A DNA stretch of 32,000 nt, from assembly GCA_035518095.1 (NCBI GenBank), contig DATIXX010000055.1, positions 1 through 32,000 on the forward strand. Reading direction: 5' to 3'. The number at the start of each line of letters is the position of its first letter. The first letter of the stretch is position 1. This stretch comes from Burkholderiales bacterium. GTDB taxonomy: Bacteria; Pseudomonadota; Gammaproteobacteria; Burkholderiales; JAHFRG01. A program made the translations under genes and the position numbers. Below are positions 8,408 through 16,557 of this stretch, in pieces. Under the pieces are notes generated by a model. The model ran no database searches, was not told the origin of the DNA, and worked only from the letters and a program-made list of their open reading frames with translations.

Positions 8408-9415
8408 TTACGGTCTCACTGCGACACCGTAGGGGTCGCCGCCGAGTTTGATGGTCGCGAGTTTCTTCTTCCTATTGAGGTCTATCACAGATAAGCCGGC
8501 GTCCTTCCCGGACAGCCGTTGCGGAGGATCTTCGGCAGTTCGTTTTCCTATCAGCGCGAGATATGCCAGCCGTCCATCGGGAGATATGTCGATTGAGCTG
8601 GGTTTGTCTCCCACCTTATAAATGGTGGCAACCACCCGGCCGCTTGCCAGATCGACAATCGATAGATTGTTCGACGAGCGATTTGCGATGATCACATAGT
8701 CGCTATCGGGTTTAAGGGCCAGGCTGCGCGGGTCTGCTCCGGAGTGATACTTGCCGACGATCTGTTCTGAACGTGTATCGACTATGGTATAGCCGTTGTC
8801 TTCGCTTGTGGTGACGACTAGTTTTTTGCCATCGGGGCTCATCACCATGCTTGCAGCGTCTCTGCCGACATTCGGTATGATCCCCGTAATTTTCAGGCCA
8901 TCGACGTCGAGAATCGAGAGCGTCCCATCACCGCTATTGCTGATGTATGCTTTTTTGCCGTCGGGCGTGAACAAAGTCATCGCCGGCCGCGTGCCGACCC
9001 GTATCGTTTTAATAGGCGCAAGGCCGTGCGCGTCGAAGGCGGTTATTGTATTGTCTCCGCGATTGGTCACCAACAGCAGATTGTCGTCCGGAGAGACTGC
9101 GATGTGGTGCACCAGCTTTCCGGCAGGCACGGTTCTAAGTGGTTTGTGCGAATCCGCGTCAATTACCGTGAAATCGTTGGATCTCAGGTTGGCGACATAC
9201 GCTCTATTTCCATTGACGTTAAACGTAATGTTATGAGGTTTTTTCCCGGTCCGTATCGTTTCAACCACTTTGCGTGTTCCGCTATCAATCACTTCGACCT
9301 GGTCGGTACGCTGGTTAGTCACCCAGATTTCGTACGCGTAGGCAAAAAAGCTGATTCCCGCGAGCATAAGTCCTGCGCAATACAACGAGAAAATCTTGGC
9401 AACGGCCGAATTCAT
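8408..9415 (-). CDS. Exported YVTN-type beta-propeller protein
   Basis: 335 residues. The N-terminal signal peptide has its hydrophobic core at about 8-26 and probable cleavage after FAYA. It is followed by about seven repeats of roughly 42 residues. Each repeat contains a YVTN-like strand then a V/I-D turn, for example YVANLRSNDFTVID, LVTNRGDNTITAFD, YISNSGDGTLSILD and IIANRSSNNLSIVD, and an SPDG(K/R) turn. This is the standard pattern of a seven-bladed YVTN propeller in the periplasm. No catalytic residues, haem motif or partner gene indicate a function. It is transcribed alone, convergent with aroG. Confidence 0.88.
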   Translation of the reverse strand: MNSAVAKIFSLYCAGLMLAGISFFAYAYEIWVTNQRTDQVEVIDSGTRKVVETIRTGKKPHNITFNVNGNRAYVANLRSNDFTVIDADSHKPLRTVPAGKLVHHIAVSPDDNLLLVTNRGDNTITAFDAHGLAPIKTIRVGTRPAMTLFTPDGKKAYISNSGDGTLSILDVDGLKITGIIPNVGRDAASMVMSPDGKKLVVTTSEDNGYTIVDTRSEQIVGKYHSGADPRSLALKPDSDYVIIANRSSNNLSIVDLASGRVVATIYKVGDKPSSIDISPDGRLAYLALIGKRTAEDPPQRLSGKDAGLSVIDLNRKKKLATIKLGGDPYGVAVRP

Positions 9416-9867
9416 GGTGGCGCGAATGAAGTCGTCAACTGTGTTTTACCTGGGCTATCTTCCAACCGCAACAAAGGTCGAGGAGATAAATACCAGAATG
9501 ACGAAAAGCGTGACGCCAACATCTAAAGCAGCTGCAATCAATCTTTCCAGTTGGTAAAGGAGGTTCGCACCGCATTATATTCATTGCGTCGCCGATATTA
9601 GATTACGGTTGCAGGTATCCGTAGCTCACGACTTGCCCATTCTCAGAGGCGATTTAAGGCCTTTGAAAAATAGGTAGGATGTAGCAAATCCTGCCCGTAT
9701 GACAAATCTGAGCGGATAGCGCAAATATACCGCAGCCACGCCACCAAGAAAATCGGGTCAGCGAAGGCACCATGATTGGAACAGACCGGCCGGCGCGCAT
9801 AACTTTAGCCCGGCAATCGCGGTGGCAATGCTGTGGATGGAAATGCAGCAGGGGCGACGGCGCGTTC

Positions 9868-9885
9868 GCGGTTAAGCTTAACCGC
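9868..9885. repeat. 18-bp perfect palindrome
   Basis: GCGGTTAAGCTTAACCGC is fully self-complementary and centred on AAGCTT. It lies in the gene-poor interval about 450 bp upstream of the two flanking promoters' likely positions. It could bind a dimeric regulator or simply be a short cruciform-capable sequence. Confidence 0.8.
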
Positions 9886-10080
9886 TTGCGCGTCAACAGA
9901 TAAACGACACGTTAGCGCAGAATTTAATCGAATCTGTTTTTACCTATTGGCAACGTTCAGCTAGGTTCAACTGAGAGTGATCGCGGCGTTCTTATTGCCG
10001 CTGCAACCGCTTTATAAAAAAGCGCGCGAGATAATGAAATGTGTTCTGCTTTGGTTCAAGCACTTGGGTTGCTTTTTAAA

Positions 10081-10102
10081 GCTGTCGCCAAATAGCGACA
10101 GC
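10081..10102. repeat. Perfect 8-bp-stem hairpin
   Basis: GCTGTCGC (10081-10088) and GCGACAGC (10095-10102) pair perfectly around a 6-base loop. A-rich sequence follows on the plus strand. Read on the minus strand it is followed only by TTTAAAAAG, so it is a poor terminator. It may mark the end or the body of an unrecognised small transcript. Confidence 0.6.
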
Positions 10103-10323
10103 AAAAAACTAAAATTAATCAAATCAGTAACTTGTTTTCTTGCTCGGCGCGTCGTTTAGCCCCGACTAATCGAGGCTGGGAGGAGCGCTAAATTACTTTA
10201 ATATTACGTTGTAGCGGCTTGATTAGTATTAGTAAATATTTGATGGCATAGCTATTGCTGAGGCAGTGCATCAAGTTGAGAATTATGTCTTGAATCTTTT
10301 GAAAAAATTTTAAAGCGAAAGCA

Positions 10324-10992
10324 ATGTTGAAATTTCTACCGAATATTTCGCTTGGTTTTGAGGCCGGTCTCGGACCACGAGCTTTACAGCCGGTGCATGA
10401 ACAACAGTGCGTGCCTTGCGCGGCGCAAACCGAGCACGCGGCGGCTCAGGCGGCGATGAATAGAAGCAGAGCTGAATCCATTGCATTCGCAAGATTAAGC
10501 GCAGAGTTTAGGCTGTTTGCAGGATCCGACCGCAATGCCCAGAGCTTGGTGATAGGTCTGCGCGATGGAACCGACATAATGCTTACTGACCGCGTTAACG
10601 GAGGCCCATCCGCAGTCACTTTCACGCCACCCACCGGCCGCATGGGTTACAGCAATGTTTCTATCACTCTTTCTTTGGCAAGGCAATATTTGGCCGCGCA
10701 AGGGATCGCTCAACCCTCAATGCAGCAGTTGCAGGCGGTATTGGTCGGAGGCGCAATCAGCAGCCCGCTTTCCGGCAGTACCGTCGAGCTCAATGGTATT
10801 TTGCAAATGAAGCTTCGTGGCGCGGGTTGGGGAAAAATCGCGGCTGTTCTGGGGGTAAAGCTCGGCAGCGTAATTGGCGAACCACGGCCGGTTCCAGCGG
10901 TATTGCCGTCCCGCGCAAAGGGGTACGCCAGCGTGGCGACTAAGGTTGCGACAATAGTCAAGCACCCTTCGGCAAAAGAGGCGTCGGGCTAG
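10324..10992 (+). CDS. Uncharacterised 222-aa protein with tandem MGYxN / GWGxIA motifs
   Basis: I cannot name a function. The N-terminal ~60 residues are Ala/Gln-rich and lack a clear signal peptide (MLKFLPNISLGFEAGLG is only weakly hydrophobic). Residues about 65-190 look conserved-type: FAGSDRNAQSLVIGLRDG, then TFTPPTGRMGYSNVSITLS, a helix with QLQAVLVGG, and the repeat-like end LRGAGWGKIAAVLGVKLG. From memory this core resembles uncharacterised, usually exported, proteobacterial proteins ending in GWGQIA-xx-LGxKLG. That resemblance is unverified. The start ATG has only an AAAGCGAAAG purine stretch upstream. The gene stands alone, with a good terminator 89 bp downstream. Cysteines 30 and 33 form a CVPC motif. 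Confidence 0.65.
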   Translation: MLKFLPNISLGFEAGLGPRALQPVHEQQCVPCAAQTEHAAAQAAMNRSRAESIAFARLSAEFRLFAGSDRNAQSLVIGLRDGTDIMLTDRVNGGPSAVTFTPPTGRMGYSNVSITLSLARQYLAAQGIAQPSMQQLQAVLVGGAISSPLSGSTVELNGILQMKLRGAGWGKIAAVLGVKLGSVIGEPRPVPAVLPSRAKGYASVATKVATIVKHPSAKEASG

Positions 10993-11080
10993 GCGACAAA
11001 AGAAATCCTGTCCCAGCCAAGTACTAGGCTTCGGAGCGGAACACACGACATTCAACGGTATCAGCATTTTCTAATTTGTT

Positions 11081-11113
11081 AGCCCGTTTTCCTCCTCGAG
11101 CGGGCTTTTTTTT
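11081..11113 (+). terminator. Rho-independent terminator
   Basis: AGCCCG (11081-11086) and CGGGCT (11101-11106) form a 6-bp stem around a 14-base loop, followed by a run of eight T. It ends transcription of the 222-aa gene. Confidence 0.88.
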
Positions 11114-11666
11114 GCCTACTGCGAGGACTGTGTCGTGAATGTCAAACGTACTGTAGTGGGCGCGCACAGATATTACCTGTTCTGCGGCAAAGAATTAATC
11201 TCTCAAATCGATCCTATGAGCTGCGTCGGTGCTGCCGTGTCCCCGCGGGCTGACCGGCAATTTAGTTTCGCATCGTTTGCATCGGCCGGTGTGCGCAAAT
11301 TGCGACGTACATGCGTCCGCATCGTTCGATGTACATTTCCCGCGCTTGACAGCAGAAATTTGCGCGATGTACATTTCTGGCTGGTTGTTCTTTACCTGCC
11401 CGAATCCGGCAGGTGGCCTCCGCATTGAAAGCCCCAGACAGGTTACGTTGCGAGCGGCGCTACGCCTCCCGGCCTACTGAATTACCTAAAGCGGCGCTCG
11501 GCTCGTTCATCAAGCACCACTTCAATGCCGCGCAATTCGATGATACAGTACAGCGGATTGCGCTGGCCGGAGACCCCTCTCGTTATTCGGATCGAAGGAA
11601 ATCTCGAGGCGGAAATGAAGCAGAGATCGGGTGGTGGACGATTTTTTCAAGAATAGGGTATCCGCA
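11114..11666. other. Non-coding interval upstream of tolC
   Basis: About 550 bp between the terminator and the tolC-like start. Reading frames here (for example plus 11135-11428 and plus 11413-11670) have no recognisable domain and overlap each other in conflicting frames. I regard it as promoter/leader sequence or the remains of a decayed gene. It contains three GTACAT-centred repeats. Confidence 0.5.
11303..11374. repeat. Three repeats of CGAYGTACAT upstream of tolC
   Basis: CGACGTACAT (11303-11312) and CGATGTACAT (11327-11336 and 11365-11374) occur in the same orientation, with start spacings of 24 and 38 bp. The last two extend identically to CGATGTACATTTC. The core ATGTACAT is itself palindromic, as expected for a dimeric regulator's site. 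The repeats lie about 290-360 bp before the tolC start. Confidence 0.6.
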
Positions 11667-12998
11667 ATGATTCGCTTAGTACTCTTATTTTTGAGTGCCG
11701 GAATTTGTATGCCGGTACACGCCGAAGACTTACTGGATGTCTACCGAGAGGCGCTGTCGCGCGATGCGGTATATGCCTCCGCGCGTGCTTCTTGGGAGGC
11801 CGGGCAGGAGAAATTACCACAGGGGCGTGCGCTGCTATTGCCAAACGTCAGTCTTTCCGGGAACACTACTTATAATCAAAGTAATACTCAGTTACGCGAT
11901 CCGACGCAACCTGGCAGGCAGAGTCAATTTAATAGCAACGGAGTTACGATTACGCTGATACAGCCGTTGTTCAACAAGCAAAGTATCGATCAATATTTGG
12001 AGTCGAAATCGCAGCTGGCGCAAAGCGATGCGCAATTGAATGTCGCGAGCCAGGACCTCATGCTGCGAGTGTCTCAGGCGTATTTCGATGTGCTGGCGTC
12101 TCAAGATAATTTAGAGTTCGCTCTTGCGCAAAAAGCCGCGATTGCCGAACAGCTGGCTTCGGCAAAACGCAATTTCGAAGTTGGGACTGCTACCGTTACC
12201 GATATCAACGATGCGCAGGCGCGCTACGACCTTGTGGTCTCGCAGGAGATCGCTGCGCGCAACGATCTGGAAGTAAAGAAACAAGCTCTTGCGCAAATTA
12301 TCGGCGGCATACCGGGACCGCTCAAATCGCTATCGACCGATTTGCCGTTGACACTGCCTCAGCCCAACGACATGGGGCGCTGGGTAGAAGCGGCGCAAGT
12401 CAATAGTCCGCAAATCAGAGCGCAGCAAGCAGCACTGGAAGTCGCCAAACGTGAAGTCGAACGCAACCGCGGAGGGCACTATCCAACCATTAATCTGGTA
12501 GGGTCCTACGGCCAGAACGCAACGGGCGCTACCAACCTATCAACTGGTTCCGTGGCCATTCCCAACGACACCACTACTAAACAGATTGGAATACAGCTCA
12601 ATTTGCCGATTTACCAAGGCGGTGGTCAGGAATCCCTGGTGAGAGAGGCCATTGCCAACCAAGATAAAGCGCAACAGGATCTGGAAAACGCGCGCCGCAC
12701 CGCAACCTATTCCACGCGCCAGGCATTTTTGGGCGTGACCAGCGGCGTGGCTCAAGTTAAGGCGCTGGAGCAGGCGCTGGTTTCAAGCCAAACGTCGCTG
12801 GATTCGACTATGCTAGGCAAGGAAGTTGGCGTGCGCACCGAAGTCGACGTGCTCAACGCTCAGCAGCAGCTTTATAGCGCCAAACGCGACTTGGCGCAGG
12901 CGCGCTACAATTTTATACTGAGCCAATTACGGCTTAAATCGGCAGCAGGGCAACTCAGCGAAGTGGATCTCGCCGAAGTCAATCGCTGGTTAAGATAG
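11667..12998 (+). CDS. tolC: TolC-family outer-membrane efflux channel
   Basis: 443-residue outer-membrane channel of type I secretion/RND efflux. The signal peptide MIRLVLLFLSAGICMPVHA is followed by a mature start EDLLDVYREALSRD, typical of TolC. The two structural repeats are visible: LLPNVSLSGNTTYNQ with the later AYFDVLASQDNLEFA helix, and HYPTINLVGSYGQNAT with the later AFLGVTSGVAQVKALEQAL. The periplasmic helical motif FEVGTATVTDINDAQARYDLV and its second-repeat counterpart VGVRTEVDVLNAQQQLYSAKRDL are also present. I use the ATG at 11667 because the in-frame upstream ATG at 11631 would precede the signal peptide with 12 polar residues. It is not in an operon and could serve MdtAB. Confidence 0.93.
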   Translation: MIRLVLLFLSAGICMPVHAEDLLDVYREALSRDAVYASARASWEAGQEKLPQGRALLLPNVSLSGNTTYNQSNTQLRDPTQPGRQSQFNSNGVTITLIQPLFNKQSIDQYLESKSQLAQSDAQLNVASQDLMLRVSQAYFDVLASQDNLEFALAQKAAIAEQLASAKRNFEVGTATVTDINDAQARYDLVVSQEIAARNDLEVKKQALAQIIGGIPGPLKSLSTDLPLTLPQPNDMGRWVEAAQVNSPQIRAQQAALEVAKREVERNRGGHYPTINLVGSYGQNATGATNLSTGSVAIPNDTTTKQIGIQLNLPIYQGGGQESLVREAIANQDKAQQDLENARRTATYSTRQAFLGVTSGVAQVKALEQALVSSQTSLDSTMLGKEVGVRTEVDVLNAQQQLYSAKRDLAQARYNFILSQLRLKSAAGQLSEVDLAEVNRWLR

Positions 12999-13567
12999 CG
13001 GCAATCATCCTGACTCGTCGTTCCTTGCCTTGGAACACGCGGATGCTCTCGCTATTTGTTTCACTGCCAGATCACTCATCGAGTTTAGATCGCAGGCGGA
13101 ATGGTAAACGCGCCTTGCCGATCGCCCGCGGGCGCACGACACTCAAAAAAGCGTGGCGACCCGCAGTCACACGTGCTTCGCTTTCTTTCCCGTGGTAGAT
13201 TAGACACTGGCGAGGCTTTGGGGAATCGATAGATCATGGATTGGGATTGGAACGCGGCTGCCAAAAAAGCCGTTCCCAAATTATTGCAACCCGCTGCTGC
13301 AGATCATGGACAGCAAAGACAACGGCAACGGGACCAATTATCTGATGAGCCGCTGCCTCCTATGTGAGCAGGAATTGTATCAACCCGCTCCCGCCTCGCG
13401 TCGAGTGAGCGCGTTCAGCGGCGCCGCAGGCTGCTTCTAATTAAGCGCGAATAATTCATGAAGAAGCGCCGGACGTGTAGCTATCCGTCGATATTTAACG
13501 ATCCGCAAAAGGTTGCGCTCGGTTTAGTTGTTACAAGCCGGCAACTCATGAAACGTCTGGCATAGGC
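12999..13567. other. Gene-poor interval of about 0.57 kb
   Basis: I see no recognised gene. Short frames include plus 13236-13367 (43 aa, Gln/Arg-rich), plus 13306-13440 (44 aa, with a CLLC motif) and minus 13085-13279 (64 aa, with CDCG). None has family resemblance or a clear ribosome-binding site, and they overlap one another. A decayed small gene is possible. Confidence 0.5.
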
Positions 13568-14899
13568 ATGTCGTCCTACACCGAACGCAGGCAAGCCCTG
13601 ATCCGCGAGCTCCGTGCTAGCGGTGCCAAGGAGTTGGGCCTGCGCAAATCCACCTCCAACCTGTTCCGCGATCGGGCGGCGGCACCGAAGCAGAGGCTCG
13701 ATGTGACCCCGTTCGACCATGTCCTCAAAGTCGACGCGCAGCACGGTTGGGTCGAGGTGGAGGGCATGACGCCCTACGACGTGCTTGCCGCGACGACCCT
13801 GCAACAAAACCTGATGCCGTGCGTGGTTCCGCAGCTCAAGTCCATCACGATTGGCGGCGCCGTTGCCGGCGTAGGCATTGAGGCCAGCTCCTTCAGGCGT
13901 GGACTGGCGCACGAAACAATGCTGGAGCTTGAAGTGCTCCTGGGTGACGGCAGCATTGTCCTGTGCACACCCGAGAACGAACATCGCGACCTGTTCTACG
14001 GTTTTCCGAATTCGTACGGAACGCTGGGCTATGCGTTGCGGGTGCGCGCCCAGACGACGCCGACAAAGCCTTACGTAAAGGTCACGTATCTGCGGCACAC
14101 TGATCCGTCAGCGTATTTCGCGCAGCTTGCAGAGCTATGCCGCACGCCTGACGTGGACTTTCTAGACGGTGTGGTGTTCTCCGCGGACGAACTTTACATT
14201 TGCGTCGGCCGGTTCGTCGATGCAGCCCCGTATACGAGCGACTATACCTTCGAGTCAATTTACTATTGCTCGATTCGCAGCCGCGATTTGGATTACCTCA
14301 CAACAGAATGCTATCTCTGGCGCTGGGACACGGACTGGTTCTGGTGTTCCAAGAATCTCGGTGCCCAGATCCCGGCAGTGCGCCGCCTGCTCGGCCGCGA
14401 CCGACTGAACTCGCGCTTCTATACCAAAGTTATGAGGTTCAACAGCCGCTGGCACCTGACGCGTTTGCTGGACCGATTGTCCGGTTTCCGGCACCGCGAA
14501 CCCGTGATCCAGGATGTCGACGTGCCGATTGAACGTGCCGCCGAGTTTCTCGACTTCTTCCGGCGCGAGGTGGGCATCCTGCCGGTGTGGATCTGCCCCA
14601 TTGGCACGCGCGGCTGCTGGACGCTGTACCCGATGGATCCGGGCAAGATCTACGTGAACTTCGGTTTCTGGGACGTGGTGCGCAGGCATAGCACGCATGC
14701 GCCAGGCCACTTTAATCGCCTTGTGGAGCGCAAGGTCCGCGAGCTTGGCGGCATCAAGTCGCTGTACTCGGACAGCTACTACACCGCAGACGAATTCTGG
14801 GAAATCTACAACGGTAAGGCCTATTTGGCACTCAAACAGCGTTACGATCCCGGAGGGGCATTTCGCAATCTGTATGAGAAGTGCGTGCTTCGCAAATAA
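13568..14899 (+). CDS. FAD-binding oxidoreductase, DHCR24 / TmsA(BfaA)-like
   Basis: 443-residue flavoprotein of the FAD_binding_4 (VAO-type) class. The N-terminal motif KSTSNLFR (27-34) and FAD-domain block VPQLKSITIGGAVAGVGIE (about 87-105), continuing to SSFRRGLAHE, match bacterial reductases for 10-methylene fatty acyl chains (TmsA/BfaA) and human DHCR24. C-terminal blocks LPVWICPIG and the final YYTADEFWEIYNGKAYLAL/RYDPGGAF align well with DHCR24. Such enzymes reduce a methylene or sterol C=C bond using NADPH and FAD. In actinobacteria tmsA sits beside the methyltransferase tmsB; no methyltransferase is adjacent here. The gene appears more GC-rich than its neighbours by eye, which could indicate transfer. 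Exact substrate is unknown. Confidence 0.8.
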   Translation: MSSYTERRQALIRELRASGAKELGLRKSTSNLFRDRAAAPKQRLDVTPFDHVLKVDAQHGWVEVEGMTPYDVLAATTLQQNLMPCVVPQLKSITIGGAVAGVGIEASSFRRGLAHETMLELEVLLGDGSIVLCTPENEHRDLFYGFPNSYGTLGYALRVRAQTTPTKPYVKVTYLRHTDPSAYFAQLAELCRTPDVDFLDGVVFSADELYICVGRFVDAAPYTSDYTFESIYYCSIRSRDLDYLTTECYLWRWDTDWFWCSKNLGAQIPAVRRLLGRDRLNSRFYTKVMRFNSRWHLTRLLDRLSGFRHREPVIQDVDVPIERAAEFLDFFRREVGILPVWICPIGTRGCWTLYPMDPGKIYVNFGFWDVVRRHSTHAPGHFNRLVERKVRELGGIKSLYSDSYYTADEFWEIYNGKAYLALKQRYDPGGAFRNLYEKCVLRK

Positions 14900-15000
14900 C
14901 TAACAGACGAAGGAGCCGTTTCAGCGCGCCGGCAGGTCGGGCCATCCCGAGCGATTCATGGTAAATTAAGCGCTCGCTTGGCCTTTGAAAAGGGTCAATC

Positions 15001-16557
15001 ATGAGTCTGGGTTGGACGGCGATTACCGAAGAGATGCTCTCCACACTCGTGCACCAGGAGGCTCTTTATCTGCTGCTTCCGATGCTGGTTATGACGGTTT
15101 TGCTTGTGCGATTCCGTCCTGAAGATCGGCGCGATGTGGTCAGCACGCTACGCTTTTTTCTGGTCAGCTTGGCCGGCATGCTGCTCGTTGGGATTTTCCA
15201 GGTCGTTGTCTCGGGCGTGATTACCTCTGTACTGTACGAGGCAACGCTGATTGCAACCGGCATCGCGGTGATCAAGCTCACAGGGCTGTTTACCTTCCGC
15301 ATCGTTTTACCGATGGTGCGGCTGCATGCGGCGCGTATTGTTGAAGACATCATCATCATCATCGCCTACGCGGCATGGGGACTGGTGCAGCTACGCTACG
15401 CCGGACTCGACCTCGGCGGCATTATAACCACTTCCGCCGTAATAACGGGCGTGATTGCATTTGCCATGCAGGATACGTTGGGCAACGTCATGGGCGGTCT
15501 GGCCCTCCAGCTCGACAGTTCGATCGAGGTAGGCGACTGGGTTAAGGTGGACGATCTGGTTGGCAGGGTGGCCGAAATCCGCTGGCGGTCTACATCGATC
15601 GAGACTCGCAATGGGGAGACGGCAGTCATTCCCAACAGCCAGTTGATGAAAAACAAATTTACCGTTCTAGGACGGCTGGCCGGGCGGCCACCGCAATGGC
15701 GGCGCTGGATTTCATTTAGCGTGGATTACAACGAGACCCCGGCGCGGGTAATAAGCGCGGTGGAGAATGCGATCAATCAGGCGGCTATTCCACATGTAGC
15801 GAAACAACCCCCCGCCAACTGCGTGCTGATGAACTTCGAAAGCGGTTCCGGTCGTTATGCCTTGCGTTACTGGCTCACCGATCTGATGCATGATGACGCG
15901 ACTGATTCGGCGGTGCGCACACATATCTACGCTGCCATGCAGCGGGCAGGCATTCGCTTTGCTCTCACCGAGCAAAGCGTGCGTGTGATCGAGCATGATG
16001 AACAGCATGCGGAAGTTGTGAAATCCCGCGAACTCAACCGCCGCCTGGCGGCTCTGCAGCGTGTCGATCTATTTCAGGGATTTCATCCGAGTGAACTGCG
16101 CATCATTGCTGAACGCTTGAAATATGCGCCGTTCGCGCGCGGCGCAGTAATGACCAAACAGGGTGCAATCGCGCACTGGCTATACATCATCACTTCCGGG
16201 GAGGCGGAGGTCGTACTTGAAACTCCGGAACGCGACTATGTGCCGCTAGCGATGTTACCCGCCGGCAGTTTTTTTGGAGAAATGGGACTGATGACCGGGG
16301 ATCCGCGGCGCGCGAGCGTTATAGCAAGAACTGACGTTGAGTGCTATCGTCTCGACAAAAGCGCTTTTGAAGATGTTCTGCGCTCACGCCCCGATATCGC
16401 GGATGAAATCTCGCAAATTCTCGCTTCACGTCGTTTCGCGTTGGAGCGAGTGCACAAGAACATGACCTCCGAAAAAAATGCTGCAGATCTTGCCCAGCAG
16501 CGCAGTGAAATCCTCGAAAAAATAAAACGGTTTTTCGGGATTGGCACGTTGCATTAA
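15001..16557 (+). CDS. MscS-type channel fused to a cyclic-nucleotide-binding domain
   Basis: 518-residue inner-membrane channel. Hydrophobic segments lie at about 21-37, 48-72, 75-104, 113-131 and 138-170. The last is the pore-lining MscS helix (SAVITGVIAFAMQDTLGNVMG). The MscS beta domain follows (about 172-222, with VGDWVKVDDLVGRVAEIRWR) and then the alpha/beta domain (to about 330). A cyclic-nucleotide-binding domain occupies about 355-470; its phosphate-binding cassette FFGEMGLMTGDPRRASV retains E427 and R437, so nucleotide binding looks possible. This is the architecture of the bacterial CNG (bCNG) subgroup of the MscS superfamily, which reportedly responds to cyclic nucleotides and poorly to tension. 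The next gene overlaps its 3' end. Confidence 0.92.
   Translation: MSLGWTAITEEMLSTLVHQEALYLLLPMLVMTVLLVRFRPEDRRDVVSTLRFFLVSLAGMLLVGIFQVVVSGVITSVLYEATLIATGIAVIKLTGLFTFRIVLPMVRLHAARIVEDIIIIIAYAAWGLVQLRYAGLDLGGIITTSAVITGVIAFAMQDTLGNVMGGLALQLDSSIEVGDWVKVDDLVGRVAEIRWRSTSIETRNGETAVIPNSQLMKNKFTVLGRLAGRPPQWRRWISFSVDYNETPARVISAVENAINQAAIPHVAKQPPANCVLMNFESGSGRYALRYWLTDLMHDDATDSAVRTHIYAAMQRAGIRFALTEQSVRVIEHDEQHAEVVKSRELNRRLAALQRVDLFQGFHPSELRIIAERLKYAPFARGAVMTKQGAIAHWLYIITSGEAEVVLETPERDYVPLAMLPAGSFFGEMGLMTGDPRRASVIARTDVECYRLDKSAFEDVLRSRPDIADEISQILASRRFALERVHKNMTSEKNAADLAQQRSEILEKIKRFFGIGTLH

Larger units (their letters stand above)
9416..10323. other. Gene-poor interval of about 0.9 kb
   Basis: Between the divergently oriented propeller gene and the 222-aa gene I find no convincing gene. 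Two short frames (minus 9654-9896, plus 9977-10159) lack recognisable domains, good ribosome sites or coding-like composition. The interval holds an 18-bp perfect palindrome (9868-9885), a perfect 8-bp-stem hairpin (10081-10102) and a markedly AT-rich 3' part (about 10190-10320). A TATAAT on the minus strand (9574-9579) could be the -10 of the propeller gene but has no good -35. Confidence 0.6.

Noticed and set aside
9654..9896. 80-aa minus-strand frame with several Cys/His
   Set aside because: No family resemblance, no ribosome-binding site, and it spans the 18-bp palindrome; composition does not look coding.
11135..11670. Overlapping 97-, 83- and 85-aa frames before tolC
   Set aside because: Different frames compete, none has a domain, and repeats in the DNA suggest a regulatory region.
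13085..13440. Small CxxC/CDCG-containing frames, possibly zinc-binding peptides
   Set aside because: Two strands and frames overlap, and the cysteine pairs are not in any arrangement I recognise; no evidence of translation.
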